DNA of 64,000 nucleotides from Burkholderia ambifaria (lineage in GTDB: Bacteria > Pseudomonadota > Gammaproteobacteria > Burkholderiales > Burkholderiaceae), in assembly GCF_001443045.1 (NCBI RefSeq), contig NZ_LKPJ01000030.1, forward strand, positions 28,796-92,795. The letters run 5' to 3'. A program made the position numbers and the translations under genes. Positions within the stretch are counted from its first letter, which is position 1. Each line of letters begins with the position of its first letter. Shown piece by piece: positions 25,332-33,512 of this stretch. The notes below the pieces were generated by a model. The model worked only from the letters and a program-made list of their open reading frames with translations. It had not been told where the DNA came from and searched no databases.

Positions 25332-25774
25332 GCGGAAGTGAGATCGAACTGCATCGTGTCGAACCGTAATGAGTGTGCGACTCGGGTCGGTTGAAAAGGG
25401 GAACACCTTGCAACAGGTTTACAGAATTCGTCGGATGAAACTTTCGCCTCTACCTTCCGCGCGGCGCCGATGCGGCCGCGCAGCCGGCGCCGCACGCCAT
25501 GTCGTACGCGCCATGCCGATTGTCGCGAAGGGGCCAGAATGACCGGCCTCCCACGCTGGTAAAATCGTCGGCCGGCCTGCTGCCGCAGCCCCCCAGGCTG
25601 CTTCCGGCAAGGCCTCGCGAGCTACCCGTCTCGGCACCCGCCCGGTCGGGCGCGACCCGCGATGCCGTCCGGCGCCGTCGCTACGCGAGCTTCGCGCCCG
25701 CAGCGACACGGCGACGCGACAACGCGGCGACTTCGGCACGCACGCCCTTCATCACGCATTTCGAGGAATTCACG
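25332..25774. other. Intergenic stretch with no convincing gene
   Basis: About 440 bases lie between the hydrolase remnant and the small membrane-protein gene. Open frames here have arginine/serine-rich, low-complexity translations typical of non-coding high-GC DNA. The left part is probably scar sequence from the hydrolase deletion. No promoter motif stands out. Confidence 0.5.
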
Positions 25775-25909
25775 ATGGCCCGCATCGGTGCCTTCTGCCT
25801 GACCACGTGGCTCGCCGCCGCGATTCTCTATTTCGGCCAGCATTCGGTCGCGATGATTGCGCTCAGCGGCGTGGTCGTGTTTGGCGGGTTCGATCTGCTG
25901 CGTCCGTAG
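25775..25909 (+). CDS. Small membrane protein, 44 residues
   Basis: An ATG at 25775 preceded by CGAGGAATTCACG (ribosome-binding GAGG at 8 bases) opens a 44-residue frame. The product is almost wholly hydrophobic: M-A-R-I-G-A-F-C-L-T-T-W-L-A-A-A-I-L-Y-F, then G-Q-H-S, then V-A-M-I-A-L-S-G-V-V-V-F-G-G-F-D-L-L. This looks like two short membrane segments joined by a tight turn. The family is not recognised. A good Shine-Dalgarno site and strongly non-random hydrophobicity argue for a real gene. Confidence 0.55.
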   Translation: MARIGAFCLTTWLAAAILYFGQHSVAMIALSGVVVFGGFDLLRP

Positions 25910-25960
25910 CGACGACGCGTTCGGGCCGAGCCGGCTGTTCCGGCTCAGCCTCGCCGCACG

Positions 25961-27148
25961 TCAGCGCGGCAACGTCCGCAACGACGACGGCCCGCCCGAC
26001 AGTGCGATGCGCTTGCCCGTATCGCGTAGCTTGCCGCCTTCCACCGCATACAGCGCGAGCTGCCGCTCGACGTTGAACTGCACGATCACGTGCCGGCTGT
26101 CCGCGGTAAATACGATGCCCTGCGCGGCTTCGCCGCCCGGCACTTCGCTCGTCTGTACCGCACGGCCGTTGCGGATCTCGAACAGCACGACCTTGCCGAG
26201 CTTGTGACGGCCCGGGTTGTCGGGCGTCAGGTTCGAGCCGTCCATCGCCTGCACGGCGATCCACTTCCCGTTCGGCGAGATCGCGACGCCTTCCGGCAGC
26301 GACGGCACCGTGAGGTACTGGGCAGTACGGAACGGCGTGCGCGACACGTCGATCAGCGCGACCGAATCGGCATCGCCCGCGAGCGTGCCGGCATAGCCCG
26401 GCAGCCCCGCGAGCCCGACGTTGCTGACGACGGCCCAGTGATTGTCGCTCGACACGTCGATCGTGTAGGGCGCAACGCCCGTGCTCAGCCGCGTGCCGCT
26501 GTCGGTCACCTTGCCGTCGTCGACGTTCAGCACCGCGACGCCCTGCTCGTCGCGCAGCGACACGAGTGCATGCTTGCCGTCGTGCGTGAAGCTGACCCCG
26601 GCGAGCCGCTTCTTGCCGATCTTCAGGTTGCCGTCGAGCGTCACCTGCGCGCCGTCGATCCGCAGAATCGACACGCTGCCGTCGACGTTCGCCACCAGCG
26701 CGAGCCGGCCGGACCGGTCGATCGCGACTCCCTGCGGGTGTGTGCCGAGTTCGATGCGCGTGATCGCCGGCGGCGAAGCATCGAGGGCCACGACCTGCAG
26801 GAACGTGTCGTACACGAGCTGCTTCGCGTTCGGGTCGTAACGCGTCGGCGCGCCGACCAGCGCAAGCTTTGCGTCCGGCGTGATCGCGACGGCCTGCGGC
26901 GGCCCCTGGATGCCGTTCTCGACGTCGACCTGAAGCGCGACCTTCGGCGGGAACACGCTCGCATCGAGCAGCGTCAGCGTGTCGGCCGGCGGCGTTGCGA
27001 GAAAGGTATCGCGCCCTTCGACGCGCTGGTACTTGCCGTCGTTGCCGGACACGATCCAGTCGGCCGCGTGCGCGGCGACGGCGGTCGTGGCGAGCGTGAG
27101 CGCGGCGAGCAGGCGGGCGCGACGAAGGCGGAAGGGATTCGAATGCAT
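25961..27148 (-). CDS. Secreted YncE-like beta-propeller protein
   Basis: A 395-residue protein from the ATG at 27148 (M-H-S-N-P-F-R-L-R-R-A-R), with a signal peptide ending A-V-A-A-H-A-A. Repeated blade motifs are visible: A-V-A-I-T-P-D-A-K-L-A-L-V-G, G-V-A-I-D-R-S-G-R-L-A-L-V-A-N, G-V-S-F-T-H-D-G-K-H-A-L-V-S, G-V-A-I-S-P-N-G-K-W-I-A-V, and G-I-V-F-T-A-D-S-R-H-V-I-V. This is a 40-residue-repeat propeller of the lactonase/YncE class, located in the periplasm. It is the second such protein in the window; the two are not close copies. Substrate or partner is unknown. The gene appears to be a single transcription unit. Confidence 0.8.
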   Translation of the reverse strand: MHSNPFRLRRARLLAALTLATTAVAAHAADWIVSGNDGKYQRVEGRDTFLATPPADTLTLLDASVFPPKVALQVDVENGIQGPPQAVAITPDAKLALVGAPTRYDPNAKQLVYDTFLQVVALDASPPAITRIELGTHPQGVAIDRSGRLALVANVDGSVSILRIDGAQVTLDGNLKIGKKRLAGVSFTHDGKHALVSLRDEQGVAVLNVDDGKVTDSGTRLSTGVAPYTIDVSSDNHWAVVSNVGLAGLPGYAGTLAGDADSVALIDVSRTPFRTAQYLTVPSLPEGVAISPNGKWIAVQAMDGSNLTPDNPGRHKLGKVVLFEIRNGRAVQTSEVPGGEAAQGIVFTADSRHVIVQFNVERQLALYAVEGGKLRDTGKRIALSGGPSSLRTLPR

Positions 27149-27268
27149 GGCGGTCGGTTCTCCGGATCGGTTGCAGATGCAAGGACTGGCACGACCCTGC
27201 TGCTCGACGGGTCGATGCAACCGCATGATGCATGAAAGCGCGCGAAGCCGGCGTCTCGCGCCCGCCGC

Positions 27269-28771
27269 TCAGGCCGTGCGCGGGCCCGCGCTGTCCCACC
27301 GGTCCACATCGTCGAGCGGATACACGGGCCGCGAGAGCCGTTCGTAGCCGAACAGCCCGTAGTCCGACCCGGTCACGCCGCGACTGTCGCACTCGACGAG
27401 CGCGGCCGCGATCGGCACGAACACCGGCCTGCAATACATGCGCGACTTCAGCAGCAGGAATCGTGCACGGCGCGGATCGATGCCGACGCTCTCGAATACG
27501 CCGAGATCCCAAGGCTCCTGCGTGCGCTCGGTGACGACCAGCGTCGCCACGCCGATATCGAGCACCGCCGCGCGGCCCATGTACGCGCGCTGGCCCGTAT
27601 ACGTCGGCCCCGTAATCACGTATTCGCCGTCGGTCATCGCGCGCACGATGCCTGTCGCGCGAAACGGCGTGCGCCGCGCGCCACCATGCGACGGCATCCG
27701 GTTGCCGACCGGCACCGTGACGGTCGCGCCCACGCCCGCGTCGATCAGCGCGGCGACCGCCTCCGGGTCACACAGCGGCCCGCTGACGATCCCGTCGAGC
27801 CCCTGCGCGAGCGCGGCCTCGAGCAGGTCCATCGTGTCGCACGGCCCGCCCGACATGCAGTTGTCGCCGTGATCGAGCATCAGCACCGGGCGGTCCGCGC
27901 CGCGTGCCAGTGCCGCGGCCTGCGCGACCGATTCCGCGAGCGGCGCGCTGCGATACACGAATGCGTCGCGCGCGTCCCAGATCTGCCGGGCGATGCGCTC
28001 GGCCACCGCGTCGGCCGCCGCACGATCGCCGTCGGCAACCACGACGACGCTGATGCACGGCGCGGGAATATCAGCAAGCGAGAAGCCGGGCAGCACCGAC
28101 ACCGCGAGCATCCCGTCGGCCTCGGCCGCGCGCGCGGCTTCCACCGCGCGCCGCATCGCGCCTTCGGCGCTCGCGCTGCGCAGCGTCGACGTCATCAGCG
28201 GCGGCTGCCGCCACGCGAGCACGGGCCGCGCGCGGCCGTGCAGCCGGTCGAGCAGCACGCGCGCCGCGTGCTCGCCCGTCTCGTACATGTCGACGTGCGG
28301 ATAGGTCTTGAAGCTGACGATCACGTCCGCATGGTCGATCATCTTCTGCGTGACGTTCGCATGCAGGTCGAGCGCGACCGCGATCGGCGCAGCGGGCAGT
28401 GCCGCGCGCACGCGCGCAAGCAGGTCGCCCTCGCCGTCCGCGCTCTGCTCGGCGACCATCGCGCCGTGCAGATCGAGCATCACCGCATCGCAGCCGGGCG
28501 CGGCCGCGACGATCGCATCGCAGATCGCCGCATACGCGTCGGCCGCGACCGGCCCGCTCGGATTCGCGGCCGCCGACACCGGCGTGACGATCGCCGCACC
28601 CTCGCGCGCCGCCGCATCGATGAACGCGGCCATCGCGGTGCGCATCCCGTGATTCGCGCGATACGCGTCGTCGCCCCAGTCGGGGCCGTTGCGGCCGAAC
28701 GCGGCGAGCGGCGTCGGCACCGGCGAGAACGTATTCGTCTCGTGGTTCATCCGGGCGATCAGGATTTTCAT
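27269..28771 (-). CDS. M81-family metallopeptidase (MlrC-like)
   Basis: A 500-residue protein with the start typical of the MlrC family: M-K-I-L-I-A-R-M-N-H-E-T-N-T-F-S-P. Conserved stretches include D-A-V-M-L-D-L-H-G-A-M-V, A-L-D-L-H-A-N-V-T, F-K-T-Y-P-H-V-D, and in the C-terminal domain M-L-D-H-G-D-N-C-M-S-G-G. The histidine and aspartate residues are consistent with metal binding. Named members degrade linearised microcystin, but most homologues act on unknown compounds. It overlaps the M20 hydrolase gene by four bases and is the last gene of the branched-chain-type ABC operon, so it probably processes the imported compound. Confidence 0.9.
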   Translation of the reverse strand: MKILIARMNHETNTFSPVPTPLAAFGRNGPDWGDDAYRANHGMRTAMAAFIDAAAREGAAIVTPVSAAANPSGPVAADAYAAICDAIVAAAPGCDAVMLDLHGAMVAEQSADGEGDLLARVRAALPAAPIAVALDLHANVTQKMIDHADVIVSFKTYPHVDMYETGEHAARVLLDRLHGRARPVLAWRQPPLMTSTLRSASAEGAMRRAVEAARAAEADGMLAVSVLPGFSLADIPAPCISVVVVADGDRAAADAVAERIARQIWDARDAFVYRSAPLAESVAQAAALARGADRPVLMLDHGDNCMSGGPCDTMDLLEAALAQGLDGIVSGPLCDPEAVAALIDAGVGATVTVPVGNRMPSHGGARRTPFRATGIVRAMTDGEYVITGPTYTGQRAYMGRAAVLDIGVATLVVTERTQEPWDLGVFESVGIDPRRARFLLLKSRMYCRPVFVPIAAALVECDSRGVTGSDYGLFGYERLSRPVYPLDDVDRWDSAGPRTA

Positions 28772-30048
28772 CGCGTGCCGCCTTCCGCAATGCCCGCCGC
28801 GCCGAGCATCGCATGCAACAGCACGTTGCAGCCCGCTTCGAGGTGGGCGGGATCGGCGTCCTCGATTTCGTTATGGCTGATCCCGTCCTTGCACGGCACG
28901 AAGATCATCGCGGTGGGCGCAACGCGTGCGAGATACACCGCGTCGTGGCCCGCACCGCTGATCACGTTCATCGAAGAAAGCCCGAGTGCATTCGCGCCCG
29001 CGCGCACCTGCTCGACGAGTGCCACGTCGAACGGCTGAGGCGGGAAATACACGACCTGCTCGACGTCGATCGGCATGCCGGCAGCAGCACCCAGATCAGC
29101 GCATGCTGCGCGTAGTTCCGCATCCATCGCCACAAGCGTCGCATCGTCGGCCGCGCGCAAGTCGACGGTCAGCGTCACGCGGCCTGGAATCACGTTGCGC
29201 GAATTCGGGTGTACGTCGACCCAGCCGACCGTGCCGCGTCCGTGCGGTGGATGCGCGCACGCGATGCCGTTTACCGCGCGCACGAGATCGGCCGCAACCA
29301 GCAGCGCATCGCGCCGCAGCGCCATCGGCGTCGGGCCTGCGTGTGCCTCCATCCCGTGTACGGTGACGTCATACCAGCGCTGCCCGAGCGCGCCCTCGAC
29401 CACGCCGATCGTCGTGGCGTGCGCCTCCAGTACCGGCCCCTGTTCGATATGCGCTTCGAAGTACGCGCCGACCGGATGCGCGTCGCACACCTCGCCCGCA
29501 TAGCCGATCGCCGCCAGCGCATCGCTCACCGATACGCCGTCGCGATCGCGTTGCGCGAGCGCATGGTCGAGCGTGAACGCCCCCGCGAAAACGCCGGAAC
29601 CCATCATCACGGGCACGAAGCGCGAACCTTCCTCGTTGGTCCACACGGCGACCTCGAGCGGCGCACGCGTGCGCACACCCGCATCGTCGAGCGTGCGCAG
29701 CACTTCGAGGCCCGCGAGCACGCCGTAGTTGCCGTCGAACTTGCCGCCTGTCGGCTGCGTGTCGATATGGCTGCCCGTCGTCACGGGCGGCAGGTCGTCG
29801 CGTTCGCCTGCCCGTCGCGCGAAGATATTGCCGATCGCATCGATGCGTACCGTGCAGCCGATTTCTTTCGCCCATGCGGCGAACAGGTTGCGTGCGTCAC
29901 GATCGCGTTCCGTGAGTGCGAGGCGGCACACGCCCCCCTTGTCGGTCGCGCCGATTCGCGCGAGACGCATCAGGCTGTCCCACAGCCGTGCGCCGTCGAC
30001 GCGCAAGCCGGACGCCGCGACGCCCGGTGTCGAATCCTGAACTTGCAT
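28768..30048 (-). CDS. M20-family Zn hydrolase (N-carbamoyl-L-amino-acid hydrolase / allantoate amidohydrolase type)
   Basis: A 426-residue protein from the ATG at 30048. It shows the AmaB/HyuC/AllC hallmarks: G-S-H-I-D-T-Q-P for the first metal ligand, G-K-F-D-G-N-Y-G-V-L-A-G-L-E, W-T-N-E-E-G-S-R-F for the catalytic Glu-Glu pair, H-I-E-Q-G-P, and a late G-A-G-H-D-A region. These enzymes hydrolyse N-carbamoyl amino acids, allantoate or related ureido compounds. The gene lies 34 bases downstream of livF and overlaps the M81 gene. The operon suggests uptake and cytoplasmic hydrolysis of a ureido- or amide-containing compound; the exact substrate is not readable from sequence. Confidence 0.9.
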   Translation of the reverse strand: MQVQDSTPGVAASGLRVDGARLWDSLMRLARIGATDKGGVCRLALTERDRDARNLFAAWAKEIGCTVRIDAIGNIFARRAGERDDLPPVTTGSHIDTQPTGGKFDGNYGVLAGLEVLRTLDDAGVRTRAPLEVAVWTNEEGSRFVPVMMGSGVFAGAFTLDHALAQRDRDGVSVSDALAAIGYAGEVCDAHPVGAYFEAHIEQGPVLEAHATTIGVVEGALGQRWYDVTVHGMEAHAGPTPMALRRDALLVAADLVRAVNGIACAHPPHGRGTVGWVDVHPNSRNVIPGRVTLTVDLRAADDATLVAMDAELRAACADLGAAAGMPIDVEQVVYFPPQPFDVALVEQVRAGANALGLSSMNVISGAGHDAVYLARVAPTAMIFVPCKDGISHNEIEDADPAHLEAGCNVLLHAMLGAAGIAEGGTR

Positions 30049-30082
30049 CGGTGGAATTCCTCTCAATGAAAGGGAACGGCGC

Positions 30083-30784
30083 TCACGCAACGCCGACACC
30101 CAGGTAACGGTCCTTCACCTCGTGATCGGCAGCGAACGCCGCGTTGCTGCCTTCGTAGACGATCACGCCCTGTTCGATCACGAAGTGGCGGTCCGCAAGC
30201 TGCGTGCACACTTCGAGGTTCTGCTCGACGAGCAGGATCGCGACGCCGGCCGCCTTGATCTGCTTCAGCTGCTCGACGATCTCCTCGACGATCACCGGTG
30301 CGAGCCCTTCGACAGGTTCGTCGAGCATCAGCAGCCGCGGGTGGTTCATCAGCGCGCGGCCGATCGCGAGCATCTGCTGCTCGCCGCCCGACAGCTGCGC
30401 GCCACCGTTGCGGCGGCGCTCCTTCAGGCGCGGAAAGATGCGGTAGATATCGTCGAGCTGCCACGGCGAATCGCGGCGCGCGCCGAGCCGCAGGTTTTCC
30501 TCGACCGACAGCAGCCGGAAAATCCCGCGATGCTCGGGCACGAAGCACAGGCCGCGCGCAGCGATCCGGTGCGCGGGCTGCCCGGACACCGGCCGGCCCG
30601 CGAACGTCACCGTGCCGCCGGTCGGCGCGACGACACCCGCGATCGTCTTGAGCGTCGTCGACTTGCCCGCGCCGTTGCGGCCGAGCAGCGTCACCGTCTC
30701 GCCTTCGTTCACGTTCAGTGAAATACCCTGCAGGACATGGCTCTTGCCGTAGCAGGCGTGAACCTCCTTCACATCGAGCATCAT
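30083..30784 (-). CDS. livF: Branched-chain-type ABC transporter ATPase (LivF)
   Basis: A 233-residue ATPase. It contains Walker A (L-G-R-N-G-A-G-K-S-T-T-L-K), signature L-S-G-G-E-Q-Q-M-L-A-I-G-R-A-L, Walker B L-L-M-L-D-E-P-V-E-G-L-A-P, and the LivF-typical V-P-E-H-R-G-I-F and E-Q-N. It would energise import by the LivHM permease together with LivG. The start is a double ATG at 30784/30781, overlapping the livG stop by four bases. Confidence 0.95.
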   Translation of the reverse strand: MMLDVKEVHACYGKSHVLQGISLNVNEGETVTLLGRNGAGKSTTLKTIAGVVAPTGGTVTFAGRPVSGQPAHRIAARGLCFVPEHRGIFRLLSVEENLRLGARRDSPWQLDDIYRIFPRLKERRRNGGAQLSGGEQQMLAIGRALMNHPRLLMLDEPVEGLAPVIVEEIVEQLKQIKAAGVAILLVEQNLEVCTQLADRHFVIEQGVIVYEGSNAAFAADHEVKDRYLGVGVA

Positions 30785-31548
30785 GCGCGGCCCCCGGTGA
30801 TCATGTTGCCGAGATACGCGCTGCGCACGCGCTCGTCGCCGCGAATCGCATCGGGCTTGCCTTCGACCAGCACGCGCCCCTGCTGCATCACCGTGATCGT
30901 GTCCGAGATGTCCATCACGATTCCCATGTTGTGTTCGATCAGCACGACCGTGTAGTCGTCGCGCAAGCCACGGATCAGCGTCTTCATGTCGTCGAGGTCG
31001 TCGATCCCCATGCCCGACGTCGGTTCGTCGAGGAAGATCGCGCGCGGTCGCGCCGCGAGCGCCATCCCGACTTCGAGCCTGCGCTGCTGGCCGTGCGACA
31101 GCACGCCGGCCGCCGTGTCGGCGAAGCGCTGCAGGCCGAGCCGCTCGAGCACGTCGTCGACGATGCCGTCGTGCGCGAGCGCGCCGCGCGGCGGCGTCCA
31201 CGGATTCAACGCGCGCCGCGATTCGACACCTTGCGCGGCGACGCGCAGGTTCTCGCGCACGCTCAGGTTCGGAAACAGGCTCGTCACCTGGAACGAGCGT
31301 GCGATACCGCGCCGCACGCGCTTGTGATCGGGCTCGCGCGACACGTCGTGACCGTCGAACAGGATCGAGCCCGACGTGATCGGCAGTGTGCCCGTCAGCG
31401 TATGGAACAGCGTCGTCTTGCCCGCACCGTTCGGGCCGATCACCGAATGCACGGTGCGCGGCATGATCCGCAGATCGACGCCGCCCAGCGCCGTGAACTT
31501 GCCGTAGCGCTTGACGATGCCGCGCGCTTCGAGAATCGCTTCGCTCAT
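30781..31548 (-). CDS. livG: Branched-chain-type ABC transporter ATPase (LivG)
   Basis: A 255-residue ATPase. Walker A is I-G-P-N-G-A-G-K-T-T-L-F-H, followed by the LivG-typical G-I-A-R-S-F-Q-V and L-F-P-N-L-S-V-R-E-N, signature L-S-H-G-Q-Q-R-R-L-E-V-G, and Walker B A-I-F-L-D-E-P-T-S-G-M. The signature carries L-S-H-G-Q in place of L-S-G-G-Q, which is common in LivG proteins. It overlaps livM upstream and livF downstream by four bases each. Confidence 0.95.
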   Translation of the reverse strand: MSEAILEARGIVKRYGKFTALGGVDLRIMPRTVHSVIGPNGAGKTTLFHTLTGTLPITSGSILFDGHDVSREPDHKRVRRGIARSFQVTSLFPNLSVRENLRVAAQGVESRRALNPWTPPRGALAHDGIVDDVLERLGLQRFADTAAGVLSHGQQRRLEVGMALAARPRAIFLDEPTSGMGIDDLDDMKTLIRGLRDDYTVVLIEHNMGIVMDISDTITVMQQGRVLVEGKPDAIRGDERVRSAYLGNMITGGRA

Positions 31549-32588
31549 TGCTGCTCCCTGGCCGCGGCCGCAGTACGATCGGTGCGCCGCAGCGATGCCG
31601 CGACGCGTTCGCCGAGTCCCCACAACCCCCGCTGCATGAACAGGCTGACCGCGATCAGCACGAGGCCGAGCAACAGCAGCCAGCGCGGCCACAGCGTCGA
31701 CAGCCAGTCCGCAAACAGCACGTAGAACGCCGCGCCGAGAACCGACGCGAACAGGTTGCCCGTGCCGCCGATCACCGTCATCACGAGGATCATCTCGCTC
31801 GTGTGATAGTCGATGTTCGACAGCGGCGCGATGCCCGTCATCAATGCGTGCAGCGCACCCGCGAGGCCCGTGACCGCACCCGAGATCACGAACGCCGCCA
31901 GCTTGAAGCGCTGCACGTCGTAGCCGGCCGCCGCCGCGCGCGCCTCGTTGTCGCGGATCGCGAGCAGCGTGCGGCCGAATACCGAGCGCGACACGCGCAA
32001 CAGCAGCCAGAACACGGCAACGAACAGCACGGCGACGAAACCGTAGTAGCGCCACGGCGAATCGAGTGAAACGAGCGGATGCCCGAACGCGGACAGCGCG
32101 GGGCGCGGGATATCGAGCAGCCCATTGTCGCCGCCCGTGACATCCGGCGTCGTATACGCGAGGAAGTAGAACAGCTGCCCGAACGCGAGCGTCAGCATCA
32201 CGAAGTAGGTGCCGCGCTGCCGGATCGAGAACCAGCCGACCAGCGCGGCCGCGACGGCGCCGAGCACGGCGGCCGCGGCGAGCGCGGCGGTCACCGATGC
32301 GACGCCGTGCGTCAGCACCAGCCCCGCCGCGTAGCTGCCGAGCCCGAAGAAGATGCCCTGCCCGAACGACAGCAGCCCCGTAAGCCCGAGCAGCAGGTTG
32401 CAGCCGAGCGCGGCGAGCGCGAACACCAGCACTTCGGTCGCGAGCGAGCCCGAGCTCAGCGCGACCGGCAGCGCGCACACGACGGCCACCGCGAGCCAGC
32501 CTTCCGGCCGCTGCAGCGCGCCGCGCCACGACCGCGCGAGCCGCGAGGCCGCCGCACCCGGCGGCAGCGATTTCGACGATTCGATCAT
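31545..32588 (-). CDS. livM: Branched-chain-type ABC transporter permease (LivM)
   Basis: A 347-residue permease with about nine hydrophobic helices and the conserved L-L-G-L-T-G-L-L-S-F-G-Q-G-I-F-F-G-L-G-S-Y motif. The coupling-loop region is A-I-R-D-N-E-A-R-A-A-A-A-G-Y-D-V, followed by L-A-G-A-L-H-A. It pairs with LivH to form the membrane channel. The start at 32588 overlaps the livH stop by four bases. Confidence 0.93.
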   Translation of the reverse strand: MIESSKSLPPGAAASRLARSWRGALQRPEGWLAVAVVCALPVALSSGSLATEVLVFALAALGCNLLLGLTGLLSFGQGIFFGLGSYAAGLVLTHGVASVTAALAAAAVLGAVAAALVGWFSIRQRGTYFVMLTLAFGQLFYFLAYTTPDVTGGDNGLLDIPRPALSAFGHPLVSLDSPWRYYGFVAVLFVAVFWLLLRVSRSVFGRTLLAIRDNEARAAAAGYDVQRFKLAAFVISGAVTGLAGALHALMTGIAPLSNIDYHTSEMILVMTVIGGTGNLFASVLGAAFYVLFADWLSTLWPRWLLLLGLVLIAVSLFMQRGLWGLGERVAASLRRTDRTAAAAREQQ

Positions 32589-33445
32589 GCAGCCCTCCCC
32601 AGCAAACCGTTCGGACGCAGCAGCAGCACGGCGGCCATCGCGACATAGATCATCAGTCGCGCGCCTTCCGGCCACAGCGTGCTCATCAGGCTCTGCACGA
32701 TGCCGACCAGCAGCCCGCCGACCAGCGCCCCGAGAAAATTCCCCATCCCGCCGACGACGACCACGACGAACGCGACACCGAGCGCCTCGATCCCCATGAA
32801 CGGATCGACGCCGCGAATCGGCGCGGCCAGCACGCCCGCGAGCGCGGCCGTCGCCGCGCCGAGCGCGAACACGAGGCTGAACACGCGCGTCACGTTGATG
32901 CCGAGCAGCGACACCATTTCCGACGATTCGCTGCCCGCACGCACCGTGCTGCCGAGCCGCGTGCCTTCGAGCACCCACCACAGCAGTGCGGCCAGCACGG
33001 CCGTGAAACCGATCACGAACAGCCGGTATTTCGGATAGACGAAACCGCCCCAGATCACGACGCCGCTCAGTGCATCGGGCGGCGACACGTTGTCGCCGAG
33101 CGGGCCCCACGCGAGAATCGCGCACTCCTGCAGTACGAGTGCGAGACCGACCGTCGCGAGGATGTGGAACTCGTGCTGCTGTGCATAGACATGACGCAGC
33201 ACGAGCTTTTCGACGATCCACGCGAACGCGCCGACGACGAACGGCACGATGGCGAGTGCGACCCAGAAATTCGCCGACCATTGCAGCGCCTGGTAGCACA
33301 GGTACGCGCCGAGCAGGTAAAACGCGCCGTGCGCGAAATTCACGAAGCGCAGCAGGCCGAACACGATCGACAGGCCGACGGCGAGAAGGAAGTACAGCAT
33401 GCCCACGCCGATGCCGTTGACGATCTGCAGCAGATAGACGTTCAT
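32585..33445 (-). CDS. livH: Branched-chain-type ABC transporter permease (LivH)
   Basis: A 286-residue permease from the ATG at 33445. The N-terminus L-Q-I-V-N-G-I-G-V-G-M-L-Y-F-L-L-A-V-G-L-S-I-V-F-G and the F-V-N-F-A-H-G-A-F-Y motif are typical of LivH. A coupling motif and a late G-G-M-G-N-F-L-G-A-L-V-G-G segment are also present. It lies 67 bases after the substrate-binding-protein gene in the same operon. Confidence 0.93.
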   Translation of the reverse strand: MNVYLLQIVNGIGVGMLYFLLAVGLSIVFGLLRFVNFAHGAFYLLGAYLCYQALQWSANFWVALAIVPFVVGAFAWIVEKLVLRHVYAQQHEFHILATVGLALVLQECAILAWGPLGDNVSPPDALSGVVIWGGFVYPKYRLFVIGFTAVLAALLWWVLEGTRLGSTVRAGSESSEMVSLLGINVTRVFSLVFALGAATAALAGVLAAPIRGVDPFMGIEALGVAFVVVVVGGMGNFLGALVGGLLVGIVQSLMSTLWPEGARLMIYVAMAAVLLLRPNGLLGRAA

Positions 33446-33512
33446 GGCTTCCGTATCGGAAAGGAGGGAAACGGACGTCCGCCGCGCATCGGCCGCGGAC
33501 GCGCCCATCGCG

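Noticed and set aside
25419..25739. A 106-codon minus-strand frame upstream of the small membrane protein
   Set aside because: Translation is Arg/Ala/Pro-rich with no ribosome-binding site, typical of non-coding high-GC DNA.
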